Part shown: piece by piece, positions 6,334 to 16,193 of the stretch | How positions within the stretch are numbered: position 1 is the first letter of the stretch | Layout: each line of letters begins with the position of its first letter | Assembly (NCBI GenBank): GCA_963839475.1 | Contig: CAWIVH010000009.1 | Span: 1 to 64,000, forward strand | DNA from: CAWIVH01 sp963839475 | Lineage (GTDB): Bacteria > Acidobacteriota > UBA6911 | Reading direction: 5' to 3' | DNA length: 64,000 nucleotides | Made by a program: the position numbers and the translations under genes | Notes under the pieces: generated by a model | Seen by the model: only the letters and a program-made list of their open reading frames with translations | Databases searched by the model: none | Told to the model about the DNA's origin: nothing

Positions 6334-8211
6334 TCAGCTAGCCCTGAATTCGGCGTCGATCACTTCCTCCTCACCGGGTGTTGCCCCCCGATCACCCCCG
6401 GCCGCATTGGATGAATGAGGTTTTGATGCCAGCCCTTCGACGAGTTGTTGGAGGTCGCTCGTCAATTGCCGCAATTGTGGAATATCGGAGGACTCCCGTT
6501 GGGTCAGTTGCTGGATTTCCGCTATCAGCTTTTCTGCTCGAACCTTTTCATGGATCGGCACCTGGGCAGCAGGATCCGTTATTTGACGAGAAGCCTGGTA
6601 AGCTACTGCATTGGCAGCATTGCGCGCTGCAACCTCTTCATGCCGCCTTCGGTCCTCCTGCGCATGCCCCTGCGCATCCATAATCATTCGATCAATTTCG
6701 TCGCGCGATAATTGGGTCGAACCACTGATTGTGATTTCTTGTGCCTTGGATGTGTCCTTATCACTCGCCGTCACTTTCAGGATTCCGTTGGTATCTATAT
6801 CGAAGGTTACCTCAATCTGAGGGTGACCGCGTGGTGCAGGCGGGATGCCTTCGAGGCGAAAATGACCCAAGGTGCGGTTGTCGCGGGCCAGTTCCCGCTC
6901 TCCCTGCAGGATGTGGATATCCACTGCAGTCTGGTTTTCATCTGCGGTTGAGAAAACCTCCGAGCGTTTGACCGGGATGGTCGTATTTCTATCGACGAGC
7001 CTGGTCATTACGCCGCCCAGGGTTTCGAGACCCAGAGAGAGGGGCGTCACATCCAGCAGCACAACGTCCTTGACCTCGCCAGCGAGGACTCCGGCCTGGA
7101 TGGCTGCTCCGATGGCAACCACCTCGTCGGGATTGACGGACTGGTTGGGCTCTTTGCCGGCGGTCAGACGACGAACCATGGCTTGTACTGCCGGCGTCCG
7201 GGTGGATCCGCCTACAAGCACGACTTCATCAATATCTCGCTCGCTGAGTTTGGCATCCTGGAGCGCTTGCTTTACCGGACCTACGCAACGTTCCACCAGG
7301 TCGCCTGTGAGCTGGTCGAATTTGGCCCTCGCCAGCTTCGCCTCCAAATGCTTCGGACCTGCTGCGTCGGCAGTAACGAACGGCAGACTGATGGCGGTCT
7401 CTACCACCGTTGACAGCTCGATCTTGGCTTTTTCCGCCGCCTCCGTCAGCCGCTGCAGTGCCTGACGATCTTTTCGCAGATCGATGCCCTGGTCCCGCAG
7501 GAACTCCTGAGCCAGCCAGTCGACGATGCGCTTGTCAAAATCGTCGCCCCCCAGGTGGGTATCACCCGAGGTGGATTTTACCTCGAACACTCCATCCCCG
7601 ACTTCCAGGATGGAAACATCGAATGTGCCGCCCCCAAGGTCAAAGACCATGATGGTCTCATTCTTTTTCTTGTCGAGGCCGTAGGCCAGGGCGGCGGCCG
7701 TTGGCTCGTTAATGATCCTCAACACATGGAGTCCTGCAATCTTTCCCGCATCCTTGGTAGCCTGGCGTTGCGCATCGTTGAAATAAGCCGGAACTGTGAT
7801 AACCGCGTCCGTGACTTTTTCACCGAGGTATTTGGACGCGTCGTCAGCCAACTTGCGGAGTATGCCTGCCGAAATCTCTTCCGGGGCAAGTTGCTTCCCG
7901 GCAATTTCGAAACGCACAGCATCATTCAGTCCTGCTGTTACTCTATAAGGTACGTTTTTGACCTCCGACTGGACCTCCGAATATCGGCGTCCAACGAATC
8001 GTTTAGACGAATAGATCGTCTGTTCAGGGTTGATGGCCGCCTGGCGCTTGGCTATTTGACCCACTAACCGCTCGCCAGTCTTCGAATAGGCCACCACGGA
8101 AGGCGTGATACGGCCCCCGTCACTATTGATTATGACTGTCGGCTTTCCACCTTCCATGACCGCAACCACTGAGTTGGTTGTGCCGAGGTCTATACCAACT
8201 GCCTTCGCCAT
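6334..8211 (-). CDS. dnaK: Molecular chaperone DnaK (Hsp70)
   Basis: This 625-residue protein shows the full Hsp70 pattern: phosphate-1 loop AVGIDLGTTNSVVAV, NEPTAAALAYGLD, VFDLGGGTFDVSILE, VLVGGSTRTPAVQ, the linker VVLLDVTPLSLGLETLGG, and a substrate-binding beta domain and helical lid ending in EEEVIDAEF. DnaK folds nascent and damaged proteins with ATP. It is the first gene of a dnaK, dnaJ/cbpA, cbpM operon. GrpE is not in the window. Promoter module C lies about 80-140 bases upstream. No CIRCE element was seen, so regulation here seems different from HrcA control. Confidence 0.97.
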   Translation of the reverse strand: MAKAVGIDLGTTNSVVAVMEGGKPTVIINSDGGRITPSVVAYSKTGERLVGQIAKRQAAINPEQTIYSSKRFVGRRYSEVQSEVKNVPYRVTAGLNDAVRFEIAGKQLAPEEISAGILRKLADDASKYLGEKVTDAVITVPAYFNDAQRQATKDAGKIAGLHVLRIINEPTAAALAYGLDKKKNETIMVFDLGGGTFDVSILEVGDGVFEVKSTSGDTHLGGDDFDKRIVDWLAQEFLRDQGIDLRKDRQALQRLTEAAEKAKIELSTVVETAISLPFVTADAAGPKHLEAKLARAKFDQLTGDLVERCVGPVKQALQDAKLSERDIDEVVLVGGSTRTPAVQAMVRRLTAGKEPNQSVNPDEVVAIGAAIQAGVLAGEVKDVVLLDVTPLSLGLETLGGVMTRLVDRNTTIPVKRSEVFSTADENQTAVDIHILQGERELARDNRTLGHFRLEGIPPAPRGHPQIEVTFDIDTNGILKVTASDKDTSKAQEITISGSTQLSRDEIDRMIMDAQGHAQEDRRRHEEVAARNAANAVAYQASRQITDPAAQVPIHEKVRAEKLIAEIQQLTQRESSDIPQLRQLTSDLQQLVEGLASKPHSSNAAGGDRGATPGEEEVIDAEFRAS

Positions 8212-8289
8212 GACATGCCTCCTGCAGGTACTGTCCGATCCACCACGGAGTGGAACGCCAACACTTTTATATTAAAGAGCGACGCGTTA

Positions 8290-8353
8290 TTCATACCTTT
8301 GTGGAGACCAGACGTCTGTCCAGTACTGCTCACAGATATGGTCACTATTGATC
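8290..8353 (-). promoter_or_regulatory. Promoter module C, upstream of dnaK
   Basis: On the minus strand unit 1 is 8353-8340 (GATCAATAGTGACC), unit 2 is 8331-8318 (GAGCAGTACTGGAC), -35 CAGACG is 8318-8313, spacer 17 bp, -10 TATGAA is 8295-8290. The predicted start is near 8283, 72 bases before the dnaK start. Confidence 0.7.
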
Positions 8354-8381
8354 AGACAGGCAAATTTCTCGAATGGTATCG
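8318..8381 (+). promoter_or_regulatory. Promoter module C', same operator read toward the universal stress protein
   Basis: The same two palindromes read on the plus strand as GTCCAGTACTGCTC (8318-8331) and GGTCACTATTGATC (8340-8353). A -35 CAGACA is at 8353-8358, and 17 bp later a weak -10 GTATCG is at 8376-8381. The geometry is exact but the -10 is poor, so this direction is less certain. Confidence 0.45.
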
Positions 8382-8461
8382 TGCCTCTGGAAGCATTTAC
8401 GAATAATGTTCGCGATCCGGCAGCCAAGGATCTTACTCACTCATCTTTAGAAGAGGCATAT

Positions 8462-9355
8462 ATGTTCCACATCAAAGGCCCAGTTCTTGCGGCGATGGAT
8501 GTTGGTAAAGGATCCGATGAGCTTCTTCGTCAGGCGGACGCCATTGCGCGATCCCATCACGTCAAACTCCATATATGTCATGTCCTGCCTGAGGTCTTTG
8601 CCGTGCGTCCCTTATTTCCTCAACTGCATCTGGACGATGCTCTGAAACTCTCTGATCTGGAGGCTTCGGTTCGAGACGCTCTCCTGGGACGCATTCGAGC
8701 TGTGACAGCTCGGGTACCGCCCCAAATTGAGATCGAGATTGAACAGGGCACTGTGCATGCGGGAATTATCCGGGCTGCAGAAAATATCGGGGCTGGCGCC
8801 ATTGTCATCGGCGGCAAGGTCGACGACAAGGGGCTGCATTTTCTAAGCAGCTCTGCTGAACATGTAGTTCGCTATGCGAGTTGTCCGGTTCTAGTTGCGC
8901 GATCTTCTCCGGCAGGAAAAGTGCTGGCCGCGACCGATTTTTCCGACCCTGCAATCCCTGCAGTTGAAGCGGGCGCAGCTGAGGCCCTCCGTCGTCATGC
9001 CGATCTCGCTATCATTCATGTCATTGATCTGCTCCCGCTGATGAGACTCTCCTATGGCGAGTTCTATGGCGGGCTTCCTATGGATCTCAGCGACCAGATG
9101 AGGAAGATCTGGCAGCACAGGCTTGATGAGTGCGTGCATCATTTCAAAGCCAAGGGCGGCAGCCTGCTTCGCGAAGGATTGGCGGCTCCGGCCATTTTGA
9201 ATGCAGCGTCTGAACTGCCGGCGCAGTTGCTCGTGGTAGGCACGCACGGCAGGACGGGGTGGAGCCGTTTTGCACTAGGCAGCGTGGCGGAAGCTGTTGT
9301 TCGATCGGCACCTTGCTCAGTTCTGATTGTTCGAATGGGCAACCTCACGGATTGA
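8462..9355 (+). CDS. Universal stress protein with two UspA domains
   Basis: This is a tandem UspA protein of 297 residues. Domain 1 (about 5-145) starts PVLAAMDVGKGSDELLRQA and ends SCPVLVAR. Domain 2 (about 150-297) starts KVLAATDFSDPAIPAVEAG and carries the ATP-binding signature G-x2-G-x9-G-S as VVGTHGRTGWSRFALGS. Domain 1 has a degenerate version of that signature. Such proteins are induced in growth arrest, low oxygen or energy stress. The chosen ATG has an AGAAGAGG site upstream. It is divergent from dnaK and appears to share its operator. Confidence 0.9.
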   Translation: MFHIKGPVLAAMDVGKGSDELLRQADAIARSHHVKLHICHVLPEVFAVRPLFPQLHLDDALKLSDLEASVRDALLGRIRAVTARVPPQIEIEIEQGTVHAGIIRAAENIGAGAIVIGGKVDDKGLHFLSSSAEHVVRYASCPVLVARSSPAGKVLAATDFSDPAIPAVEAGAAEALRRHADLAIIHVIDLLPLMRLSYGEFYGGLPMDLSDQMRKIWQHRLDECVHHFKAKGGSLLREGLAAPAILNAASELPAQLLVVGTHGRTGWSRFALGSVAEAVVRSAPCSVLIVRMGNLTD

Positions 9356-9553
9356 GCCACAAGGACTTCATGGCTCTCTTCACTGATAGCTCGGTGATAT
9401 GAGCCATCCGATGATGATGGACTAAAGCGGGATATTCACGATGCCATCGATCATGAAAAAATCAGGAAGGGAACTTCGGCGATGGTCACCAACGGTTAAC
9501 CAAAGGCCCCGACTTCGCATCTGTTTGGACGGGTTCAGGTATTGAAAGGAGCG

Positions 9554-9994
9554 ATGATAGAAATGGCCAAGACTCGGAAGCCAAAGCCCATGGTTGCAGG
9601 CAGAATGGAGAGCGAAATAAGTGCGCCAAGTGATGAGGTGCAGCGTGAATTTGATGAAGCCTCTAGCCTCGGCTCGGCGGGGCAGCAGCATATCATCGAC
9701 AAGTTGCGGGAGCGCCATTTAACCTCGCCTGAGGGCTCGGGCGACAACATTGCACCTGCCTGGGAAGATGTTGATGTGGGTGAGGAGAGGGTGGGCGGGG
9801 GAAACCCGACGCCGGACCAGAACAATGTTGAAGAGATCGGCAAAGCAATAGGGCTTACTTTCGCAGACAACGAACCGCTGAACGCCAGCGCAAAGATGAA
9901 AGCTAGAGACCAGTCTCGCTGGGAACTTGATGCGGGTTCTTCGGAGGGCTACGAGGGCCGAATGAAGAATGAAGGCGAATATGAAGAAAAGTGA
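9554..9994 (+). CDS. DUF6335-like hypothetical protein
   Basis: A polar, acidic protein of 146 residues without signal or membrane segment. The middle reads HIIDKLRERHLTSPEGSGDN and AWEDVDVGEERVGGGNPTPDQNNVEEIGKAIGLTF, a pattern I associate with the DUF6335 family seen in cyanobacteria and Acidobacteriota. GGAG lies two bases before this ATG; the next ATG at 9563 is an alternative start. It sits 39 bases before the transaldolase gene and may be cotranscribed with it. Function is unknown. Confidence 0.6.
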   Translation: MIEMAKTRKPKPMVAGRMESEISAPSDEVQREFDEASSLGSAGQQHIIDKLRERHLTSPEGSGDNIAPAWEDVDVGEERVGGGNPTPDQNNVEEIGKAIGLTFADNEPLNASAKMKARDQSRWELDAGSSEGYEGRMKNEGEYEEK

Positions 9995-10033
9995 CGATGC
10001 TGCGGTAGCCCGTCGAAGTGGGGAAACGTACTC

Positions 10034-11155
10034 ATGAATGACAATCCTGTGAAACGGTTACATGTGTTCGGACAATCCATCTGGCTGGATTACATCCGAC
10101 GCGATCTCATCGCCAGCGGCGGACTGCGGCGACTTATGGAAGAGGATGGGCTGCGTGGCATGACTTCGAATCCTTCCATCTTTCAGAAGGCGATTGCAGA
10201 CAGCCATGACTACGACGGGGACATCCAGGCCATGGCAATAGAAGGGAAGGACGCCGGGGCGATTTATGAATCTATCAGCCAGCGCGATGTCCAGAATGCC
10301 GCGGACGAGTTCCGGCCGCTTCACGATAGGACTGACGGCATAGACGGGTACGTAAGTCTGGAAGTCAATCCTCACCTCGCCAAGGATATCCGCGGGACGA
10401 TAGAAGAAGCCCGCCGCTTGTGGACTGCGCTTGACCGGCCCAATGTCTTGATCAAAATCCCAGGCACCGCTGAAGGGCTGCATGCCATTAGGCAGCTAAT
10501 CAGCGAGGGAATCAACGTCAATGTGACGCTTCTCTTTGGACTACCTCGTTATCGGCAAGTCGTGGAAGCCTATATCGCCGGCCTGAGAGAAAGGGTTGCA
10601 CAAGGGAAGTCCGTGAAGCATCTGGCCTCAGTGGCCAGCTTTTTCGTGAGTCGGATTGATACGATGCTGGATCCAATGCTGGAAAAAATCATGGCTCAAG
10701 GCGGCCGGATGGCGGACCTTGCGAAGAGAGTGCGCGGGCAGGTTGCCATTGCCAGTGCAAAAATGGCCTATCAACACTATAAAGAGATTTTCGGCGGCGA
10801 CAGGTTCAGAAATCTGGCCGTTCAGGGTGCTCGTTCCCAGCGACTTCTTTGGGCGAGCACCGGCACCAAAAATCCGGACTACAGCGATGTGAAATACATC
10901 GAGGCGCTGATCGGAGCGGACACCGTCAACACGGTCCCGCTGGAAACCCTAAATGCCTACCGCGATCATGGGGAACCAGCAGCCCGGCTTGAGCTAAATG
11001 CCGAGGAAGCGGGCTGGGTATTAGACCAACTGCCTGATTTGGGAATCAACATCGATCCTATAACGCGCCAGCTCGAAACCGATGGAGTCGAGAAATTTAT
11101 CCAACCGTTCAACAGGCTGATGGAAATCTTGACGCAAAGGTCAACACCCAATTGA
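10034..11155 (+). CDS. tal: Transaldolase
   Basis: This 373-residue enzyme has the transaldolase pattern GMTSNPSIFQKAIA near the N-terminus, the Schiff-base lysine in VLIKIPGTAEG (about K141), NVTLLFGLPRY and SVASFFVSRID. It transfers a dihydroxyacetone unit between sedoheptulose-7-phosphate and glyceraldehyde-3-phosphate in the non-oxidative pentose phosphate pathway. The length and motifs fit the longer bacterial type also found fused to glucose-6-phosphate isomerase. It is followed after 10 bases by an alpha-glucan phosphorylase and then by phosphoketolase and 6-phosphogluconate dehydrogenase, so it belongs to one carbon-flow operon. Confidence 0.95.
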   Translation: MNDNPVKRLHVFGQSIWLDYIRRDLIASGGLRRLMEEDGLRGMTSNPSIFQKAIADSHDYDGDIQAMAIEGKDAGAIYESISQRDVQNAADEFRPLHDRTDGIDGYVSLEVNPHLAKDIRGTIEEARRLWTALDRPNVLIKIPGTAEGLHAIRQLISEGINVNVTLLFGLPRYRQVVEAYIAGLRERVAQGKSVKHLASVASFFVSRIDTMLDPMLEKIMAQGGRMADLAKRVRGQVAIASAKMAYQHYKEIFGGDRFRNLAVQGARSQRLLWASTGTKNPDYSDVKYIEALIGADTVNTVPLETLNAYRDHGEPAARLELNAEEAGWVLDQLPDLGINIDPITRQLETDGVEKFIQPFNRLMEILTQRSTPN

Positions 11156-11165
11156 CGAGCGACTC

Positions 11166-13709
11166 ATGAGTGAACTAACCCGCGTCCAACACCCCATCTA
11201 CAATCTTCTGCCCACTGAAGTCGAAGGATTCAATTCGCTCGCCGAATTGGCCTTGGATATGTGGTGGTCGTGGAATCATGCAACCGATGAAATCTGGCGC
11301 CAGCTCGATCCCGAACTCTGGGAGATCACTCATAATCCCTGGGTTGTGCTGCAAACAGTCTCGCGCGATCGGATCGAACGCATGCTGGACAATCCCGTTT
11401 TTCGCGATAACGTGGATAACCTCGTCCAGGCGAGGCGGCAAGCGATGGAGGAACCCGCCTGGTTCCAGAAGAACCATTCGCAGAATTCCCTGAGCTGTGT
11501 CGCATATTTCAGCATGGAATTCATGTTAAGCGAAGCTTTGCCCATTTATTCGGGGGGGCTGGGTAATGTAGCCGGCGATCAACTCAAGGGGATGAGTGAT
11601 CTGGGAGTGCCGGTGGTCGGTGTGGGACTGCTGTACCAACAAGGCTACTTTCGCCAAGTCATTGACAAGGATGGGGCTCAACAGGCGCTTTTCCCTTACA
11701 ACGACCCCGGGCAGCTGCCGATCACGCCTCTTCGCCAATCCAACGGGGAGTGGCTGAGATTGGAGATCACGCTGCCCGGCTACTCGGTTTGGTTGCGCGC
11801 GTGGCAGGTCCAGGTGGGCAGAATCAAACTCTACCTGCTGGACAGCAATGATGCGGCTAACTTCCCCATTCATCGTGGGATTACCAGTGAACTGTATGGT
11901 GGCGGGACGGAATTGCGTCTTAAGCAGGAACTGCTCCTGGGGATCGGCGGCTGGCGATTGCTTCATGCGCTGGGCATACAACCGGAAGTCTGTCATCTGA
12001 ACGAAGGGCATGCCGCATTCGCCATCCTGGAACGGGCGCGGAACTTCATGGTAGATACGGGGCAGCCTTTTGAAGTCGCACTGGCCGTAACGCGAGCCGG
12101 CAATCTCTTCACCACTCATACGGCGGTGGCTGCCGGCTTTGACCATTTCACCCCAACCCTAATCGAGCATTACCTCCGTGGTTATGCCGAGAGGAAGCTT
12201 GGAATTTCACTTCGCGATTTGCTGGCCCTGGGCCGTCAGAACCCTAACGACCCTTCGGAGAGTTTTAACATGGCTTATCTGGCCATCCGCGGGAGCGGGG
12301 CCGTCAATGGCGTCAGCCGCCTGCATGGGCTGGTGAGCCGGCACATCTTCCTGCCTCTTTTCCCGAGTTGGGGGCAGGACGAAATCCCCATCGGATATGT
12401 AACCAATGGTGTTCACATGCCTACCTGGGATTCGGCCGCGGCTGATGACCTTTGGACCGATGCTTGCGGGAAGGACCGATGGTTGGGAACGGCGAAAACA
12501 CTCGAACAGGACATTCGCCGCGTCTCCGACGTGCGGCTCTGGCAATTTCGCACGCATGCCAGCGAGGCCCTTGTTGTATATGCCCGCGAGCGATTGTCGC
12601 GACAACTGATTTCCTCAGGCGCATCTGCCATGGAAGTCAAGTTTGCCAAGCAATTGTTTAACCCCCAGTTTTTGACACTCGGGTTTGCCCGCCGTTTTGC
12701 GGCCTACAAGCGACCGAACTTGCTGCTACATGATCCGCGGCGGCTTCTGCGCCTGCTGGCAAACCCTGAGCGCCCGGTGCAACTCATCATCGCAGGCAAG
12801 GCCCATCCGGAGGATCGGGAGGGGCAAGCCCTTATTCACGAATGGATTGACTTTATACGTCAGCCGGAGGTCAGGCCCCACATAGTATTTCTCAGCGATT
12901 ACGACATGCGGCTTACAGAGCACCTTGTACAGGGAGTCGACGTTTGGATCAATACGCCCCGCCGGCCATGGGAGGCAAGTGGCACGAGCGGCATGAAGGT
13001 GCTCGTAAATGGGGGCATCAATTTGTCGGAGCTGGATGGGTGGTGGGCGGAGGCTTATACGCCTGAAGTGGGTTGGGCGTTGGGGGATGGCCTTGAGCAC
13101 GGCGACGATCCAGCCTGGGATTCCGTCGAAGCCGACGCACTCTACGTGTTGCTCGAGGAACATGTAATTCCCGAGTTTTATACCAGGGACAAGGACGGTA
13201 TTCCGATCGCATGGGTTCAGCGGATGCGGGAGAGCATGGCGCGATTAACCCCTCATTATTGTGTCAATCGCACGGTACGTGAGTACACCGAGCAACACTA
13301 TCTTCCCGCCGCGGCCACCTATTGCGTGCGGGCCGCCGATAACTGCAAAGTGGGGAGGCGCATAGTCCATTGGCAATCCATCCTGGGCCAGAAATGGGCC
13401 GCACTGCGTTTCGGTCAAATGAAGATTTCATCTGACGCGGAGCGGCATGTTTTTGAGGTTGAAGTTAATTTGGCCGATCTCGACCCGGATGCAGTGCGGG
13501 TTGAGCTTTATGCGGACGCGGTCAACGGTGGTCCGGTGCGGCAGGCGATGAAGCGCTGTTCGCAGGAAGGAGGAGCAAACGGATTTCAAATCTACAGCGC
13601 AACGGTGCCGGCGATTTGCGCGGCAACAGCCTATACGGCACGGTTGATACCGCAATTCGGCGGCGTCGCGATTCCATTGGAAAACACGCGAATTCTATGG
13701 CAACGGTGA
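11166..13709 (+). CDS. glgP: Alpha-glucan (glycogen) phosphorylase, DUF3417 type
   Basis: This 847-residue protein has an N-terminal DUF3417 domain (LAELALDMWWSWNHATDEIW) and the GT35 catalytic core: YFSMEFMLSEALPIYSGGLG, HLNEGHAAF, RRFAAYKRPNLLL and the PLP-lysine region EASGTSGMKVLVNGG (about K611). It releases glucose-1-phosphate from stored alpha-glucan with phosphate, saving ATP. About 100 C-terminal residues after the core are beta-rich. It is in one operon between transaldolase and phosphoketolase, which suggests use of glycogen to feed a pentose/phosphoketolase route. Confidence 0.95.
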   Translation: MSELTRVQHPIYNLLPTEVEGFNSLAELALDMWWSWNHATDEIWRQLDPELWEITHNPWVVLQTVSRDRIERMLDNPVFRDNVDNLVQARRQAMEEPAWFQKNHSQNSLSCVAYFSMEFMLSEALPIYSGGLGNVAGDQLKGMSDLGVPVVGVGLLYQQGYFRQVIDKDGAQQALFPYNDPGQLPITPLRQSNGEWLRLEITLPGYSVWLRAWQVQVGRIKLYLLDSNDAANFPIHRGITSELYGGGTELRLKQELLLGIGGWRLLHALGIQPEVCHLNEGHAAFAILERARNFMVDTGQPFEVALAVTRAGNLFTTHTAVAAGFDHFTPTLIEHYLRGYAERKLGISLRDLLALGRQNPNDPSESFNMAYLAIRGSGAVNGVSRLHGLVSRHIFLPLFPSWGQDEIPIGYVTNGVHMPTWDSAAADDLWTDACGKDRWLGTAKTLEQDIRRVSDVRLWQFRTHASEALVVYARERLSRQLISSGASAMEVKFAKQLFNPQFLTLGFARRFAAYKRPNLLLHDPRRLLRLLANPERPVQLIIAGKAHPEDREGQALIHEWIDFIRQPEVRPHIVFLSDYDMRLTEHLVQGVDVWINTPRRPWEASGTSGMKVLVNGGINLSELDGWWAEAYTPEVGWALGDGLEHGDDPAWDSVEADALYVLLEEHVIPEFYTRDKDGIPIAWVQRMRESMARLTPHYCVNRTVREYTEQHYLPAAATYCVRAADNCKVGRRIVHWQSILGQKWAALRFGQMKISSDAERHVFEVEVNLADLDPDAVRVELYADAVNGGPVRQAMKRCSQEGGANGFQIYSATVPAICAATAYTARLIPQFGGVAIPLENTRILWQR

Positions 13710-13743
13710 TCGAAACCTCGAAACACCTGATTAGGGGCAAACT

Positions 13744-16113
13744 ATGAGCACAAGCGCACTCGATCCGGGGCTGCTTAGCAAGATGGATGCCTATTGGCGC
13801 GCTGCCAATTATCTATCAGTCGGCCAAATTTATCTTTGCGACAATCCCCTGCTGAGGCGGCCACTGACGATCGCGGATGTGAAGCACATGCTGCTGGGAC
13901 ATTGGGGCACGACCCCCGGACAGAACTTCATTTATGTACATCTGAACCGGGTTATCAAGAAGTACGACCTCGATATGATTTACGTTTCCGGACCCGGGCA
14001 CGGCGGCCCCGCGATCGTGGGCAATACCTATCTCGAGGGCACGTACAGCGAGGTCTATCCTGATATAAGTCAGGATGAGGATGGACTTCGGAAGCTCTTT
14101 ATTCAGTTTTCATTTCCGGGAGGAGTTCCCAGCCATGTCTCGCCGGAGTGCCCGGGATCAATCCATGAAGGCGGGGAACTCGGTTATTCGCTCAGCCATT
14201 CGTTTGGGGCGGTTTTCGACAATCCTGATCTGATTGTCGCCTGCGTCGTCGGCGACGGCGAGGCGGAGACCGGACCCCTGGCCACGGCGTGGCATTCCAA
14301 CAAATTTCTCAACCCGGCCACCGACGGCGCAGTGCTGCCGATCCTGCATCTCAATGGCTATAAAATTGCCAACCCGACTCTGTTGGCGCGCATCACTCGC
14401 GAGGAGTTGGAACAGTTGCTGCGCGGTTATGGGTGGACGCCCTACTTCGTCGAGGGCCATGAGCCCCGGCAGATGCACGAGGCTATGGCTGCGGCGCTCG
14501 ATACCGCGGTGGAGCAGATCCAAATGCATCAGCAGGATGCCCGCATCAAGGGCAATGGTGCGCGTCCGCGCTGGCCGATGATTGTCCTCAATTCGCCCAA
14601 GGGCTGGACAGGGCCGAAGATGGTCGATGGCCTGCAGGTGGAAGGCACCTTCCGGTCGCACCAGGTGCCGCTCAAAGAGCCTGCCACCCACCCCGAGCAC
14701 CTTCTGCTGTTGGAGGCCTGGTTGAAGAGCTACCGGCCGGAGGAACTCTTCGATGCGCAGGGCCGTCTGAAATCTGAACTGGCCGAACTCGCGCCCAAGG
14801 GCGAACGGCGCATGGGCGCGAATCCCCACGCCAACGGCGGTATCCTCCTCCGCGACCTGCGGATGCCGGATTTCCGCGCCTATGCAGTAGACGTGCCCAA
14901 GCCGGGAGTACGCGGGATTGGCGACACTCACGTGCTCGCGTGTTTTCTGCGCGATGTGGCCAAGCTCAATAATGAACAGCGCAATTTCCGGGTTTTCGGT
15001 CCTGACGAGACACTCTCAAACGGCCTGGAAGCTCTCTTTGAGGTGACTCAACGTCAATGGAATGCCGCGACCGCGCCGAACGACGAATTTCTAGCGCCCT
15101 GCGGCCGCGTGATGGAGATGCTCAGCGAGCACCAATGCGAGGGCTGGCTCGAGGGTTATCTGCTGACGGGGCGTCACGGGCTCTTTAATTGTTACGAGGC
15201 GTTCATTCACATTGTTGATTCGATGTTCAACCAGCACGCCAAGTGGTTGAAGGTTACCTCTCATCTGCCATGGCGGCGGAAAATAGCCTCGCTAAATTAC
15301 TTGTTGGCCTCGCATGTCTGGCGGCAGGATCACAACGGTTTTACGCATCAGGATCCGGGATTCATCGACCTCGTCGTGAACAAGAAGGCCGAGATCGTTC
15401 GGGTATATCTCCCGCCCGATGCCAACTGCCTCTTATCGGTGATGGATCACTGCCTGCGCAGCCGACATTACGTCAATATCGTGATCGCAGGTAAACACCC
15501 GGCGCCGCAGTGGCTGACGATGGAGGCTGCGGTCAAGCACTGCACCGAGGGAATCGGCATTTGGCAATGGGCCAGCAATGACCAGGGCGTAGCACCCGAC
15601 GTTGTCATGGCCTGCTGCGGCGACGTACCCACGCTGGAGACGCTCGCCGCCGTCGCTATTATGCGCGAGCATCTGCCCGAACTCAAAATACGGGTGGTCA
15701 ACGTCGTGGACCTGATGAAGCTGCAACCACGATCCGAGCACCCGCACGGTTTAAGCGACATTGATTTTGACAGTCTCTTCACCAGGGATAAGCCGGTCAT
15801 CTTCGCGTTCCATGCCTACCCCTGGTTGATCCATCGACTGACCTACCGGCGTACCAACCACGATAACATCCATGTCCGGGGCTATAAGGAAGAGGGAACC
15901 ATTACTACAGCTTTCGATATGACAGTGCTGAACGATTTGGACCGTTTTCACCTCGTGATGGACACCATGGATCGCCTTCCGAAGATTGGAGATAAGGGCA
16001 TCTACTTGAAACAACAGCTCAAGGATAAATTGATCGAACACAGGCAATACATCTGCAAATACGGCGAAGATCTGCCGGAGATTCGGAACTGGAAGTGGGA
16101 CAACGCCAAATGA
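13744..16113 (+). CDS. xfp: Phosphoketolase (xylulose-5-phosphate/fructose-6-phosphate)
   Basis: This 789-residue protein matches the thiamine-diphosphate phosphoketolase family along its length. The Xfp signatures are SIHEGGELGYSLSHSFGA and the ThDP-binding GDGEAETGPLATAWHSNKF; later blocks include FGPDETLSNGLEALFEVTQR and SHVWRQDHNGFTHQDPGF. The enzyme splits xylulose-5-phosphate or fructose-6-phosphate with phosphate to acetyl-phosphate and a smaller sugar phosphate, bypassing lower glycolysis. Acetyl-phosphate can give ATP through acetate kinase, not seen in this window. It follows glgP by 34 bases. Confidence 0.97.
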   Translation: MSTSALDPGLLSKMDAYWRAANYLSVGQIYLCDNPLLRRPLTIADVKHMLLGHWGTTPGQNFIYVHLNRVIKKYDLDMIYVSGPGHGGPAIVGNTYLEGTYSEVYPDISQDEDGLRKLFIQFSFPGGVPSHVSPECPGSIHEGGELGYSLSHSFGAVFDNPDLIVACVVGDGEAETGPLATAWHSNKFLNPATDGAVLPILHLNGYKIANPTLLARITREELEQLLRGYGWTPYFVEGHEPRQMHEAMAAALDTAVEQIQMHQQDARIKGNGARPRWPMIVLNSPKGWTGPKMVDGLQVEGTFRSHQVPLKEPATHPEHLLLLEAWLKSYRPEELFDAQGRLKSELAELAPKGERRMGANPHANGGILLRDLRMPDFRAYAVDVPKPGVRGIGDTHVLACFLRDVAKLNNEQRNFRVFGPDETLSNGLEALFEVTQRQWNAATAPNDEFLAPCGRVMEMLSEHQCEGWLEGYLLTGRHGLFNCYEAFIHIVDSMFNQHAKWLKVTSHLPWRRKIASLNYLLASHVWRQDHNGFTHQDPGFIDLVVNKKAEIVRVYLPPDANCLLSVMDHCLRSRHYVNIVIAGKHPAPQWLTMEAAVKHCTEGIGIWQWASNDQGVAPDVVMACCGDVPTLETLAAVAIMREHLPELKIRVVNVVDLMKLQPRSEHPHGLSDIDFDSLFTRDKPVIFAFHAYPWLIHRLTYRRTNHDNIHVRGYKEEGTITTAFDMTVLNDLDRFHLVMDTMDRLPKIGDKGIYLKQQLKDKLIEHRQYICKYGEDLPEIRNWKWDNAK

Positions 16114-16193
16114 TGGCTCCAAAACTCACCGGTGCGCGATACCGGGGCAATTCATCAACATACATATTCTCAGACCAGTCTTGAGGCAAAACT

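Noticed and set aside
9354..9376. GAGCCA...TGGCTC hairpin as terminator of the universal stress gene
   Set aside because: Only six base pairs with an 11-base loop and no clear T-run; too weak to annotate.
9379..9440. Possible module before the DUF6335-like gene (GAGCCATCCGATG)
   Set aside because: No second unit at 22 bp and no -35 or -10 at the required positions.
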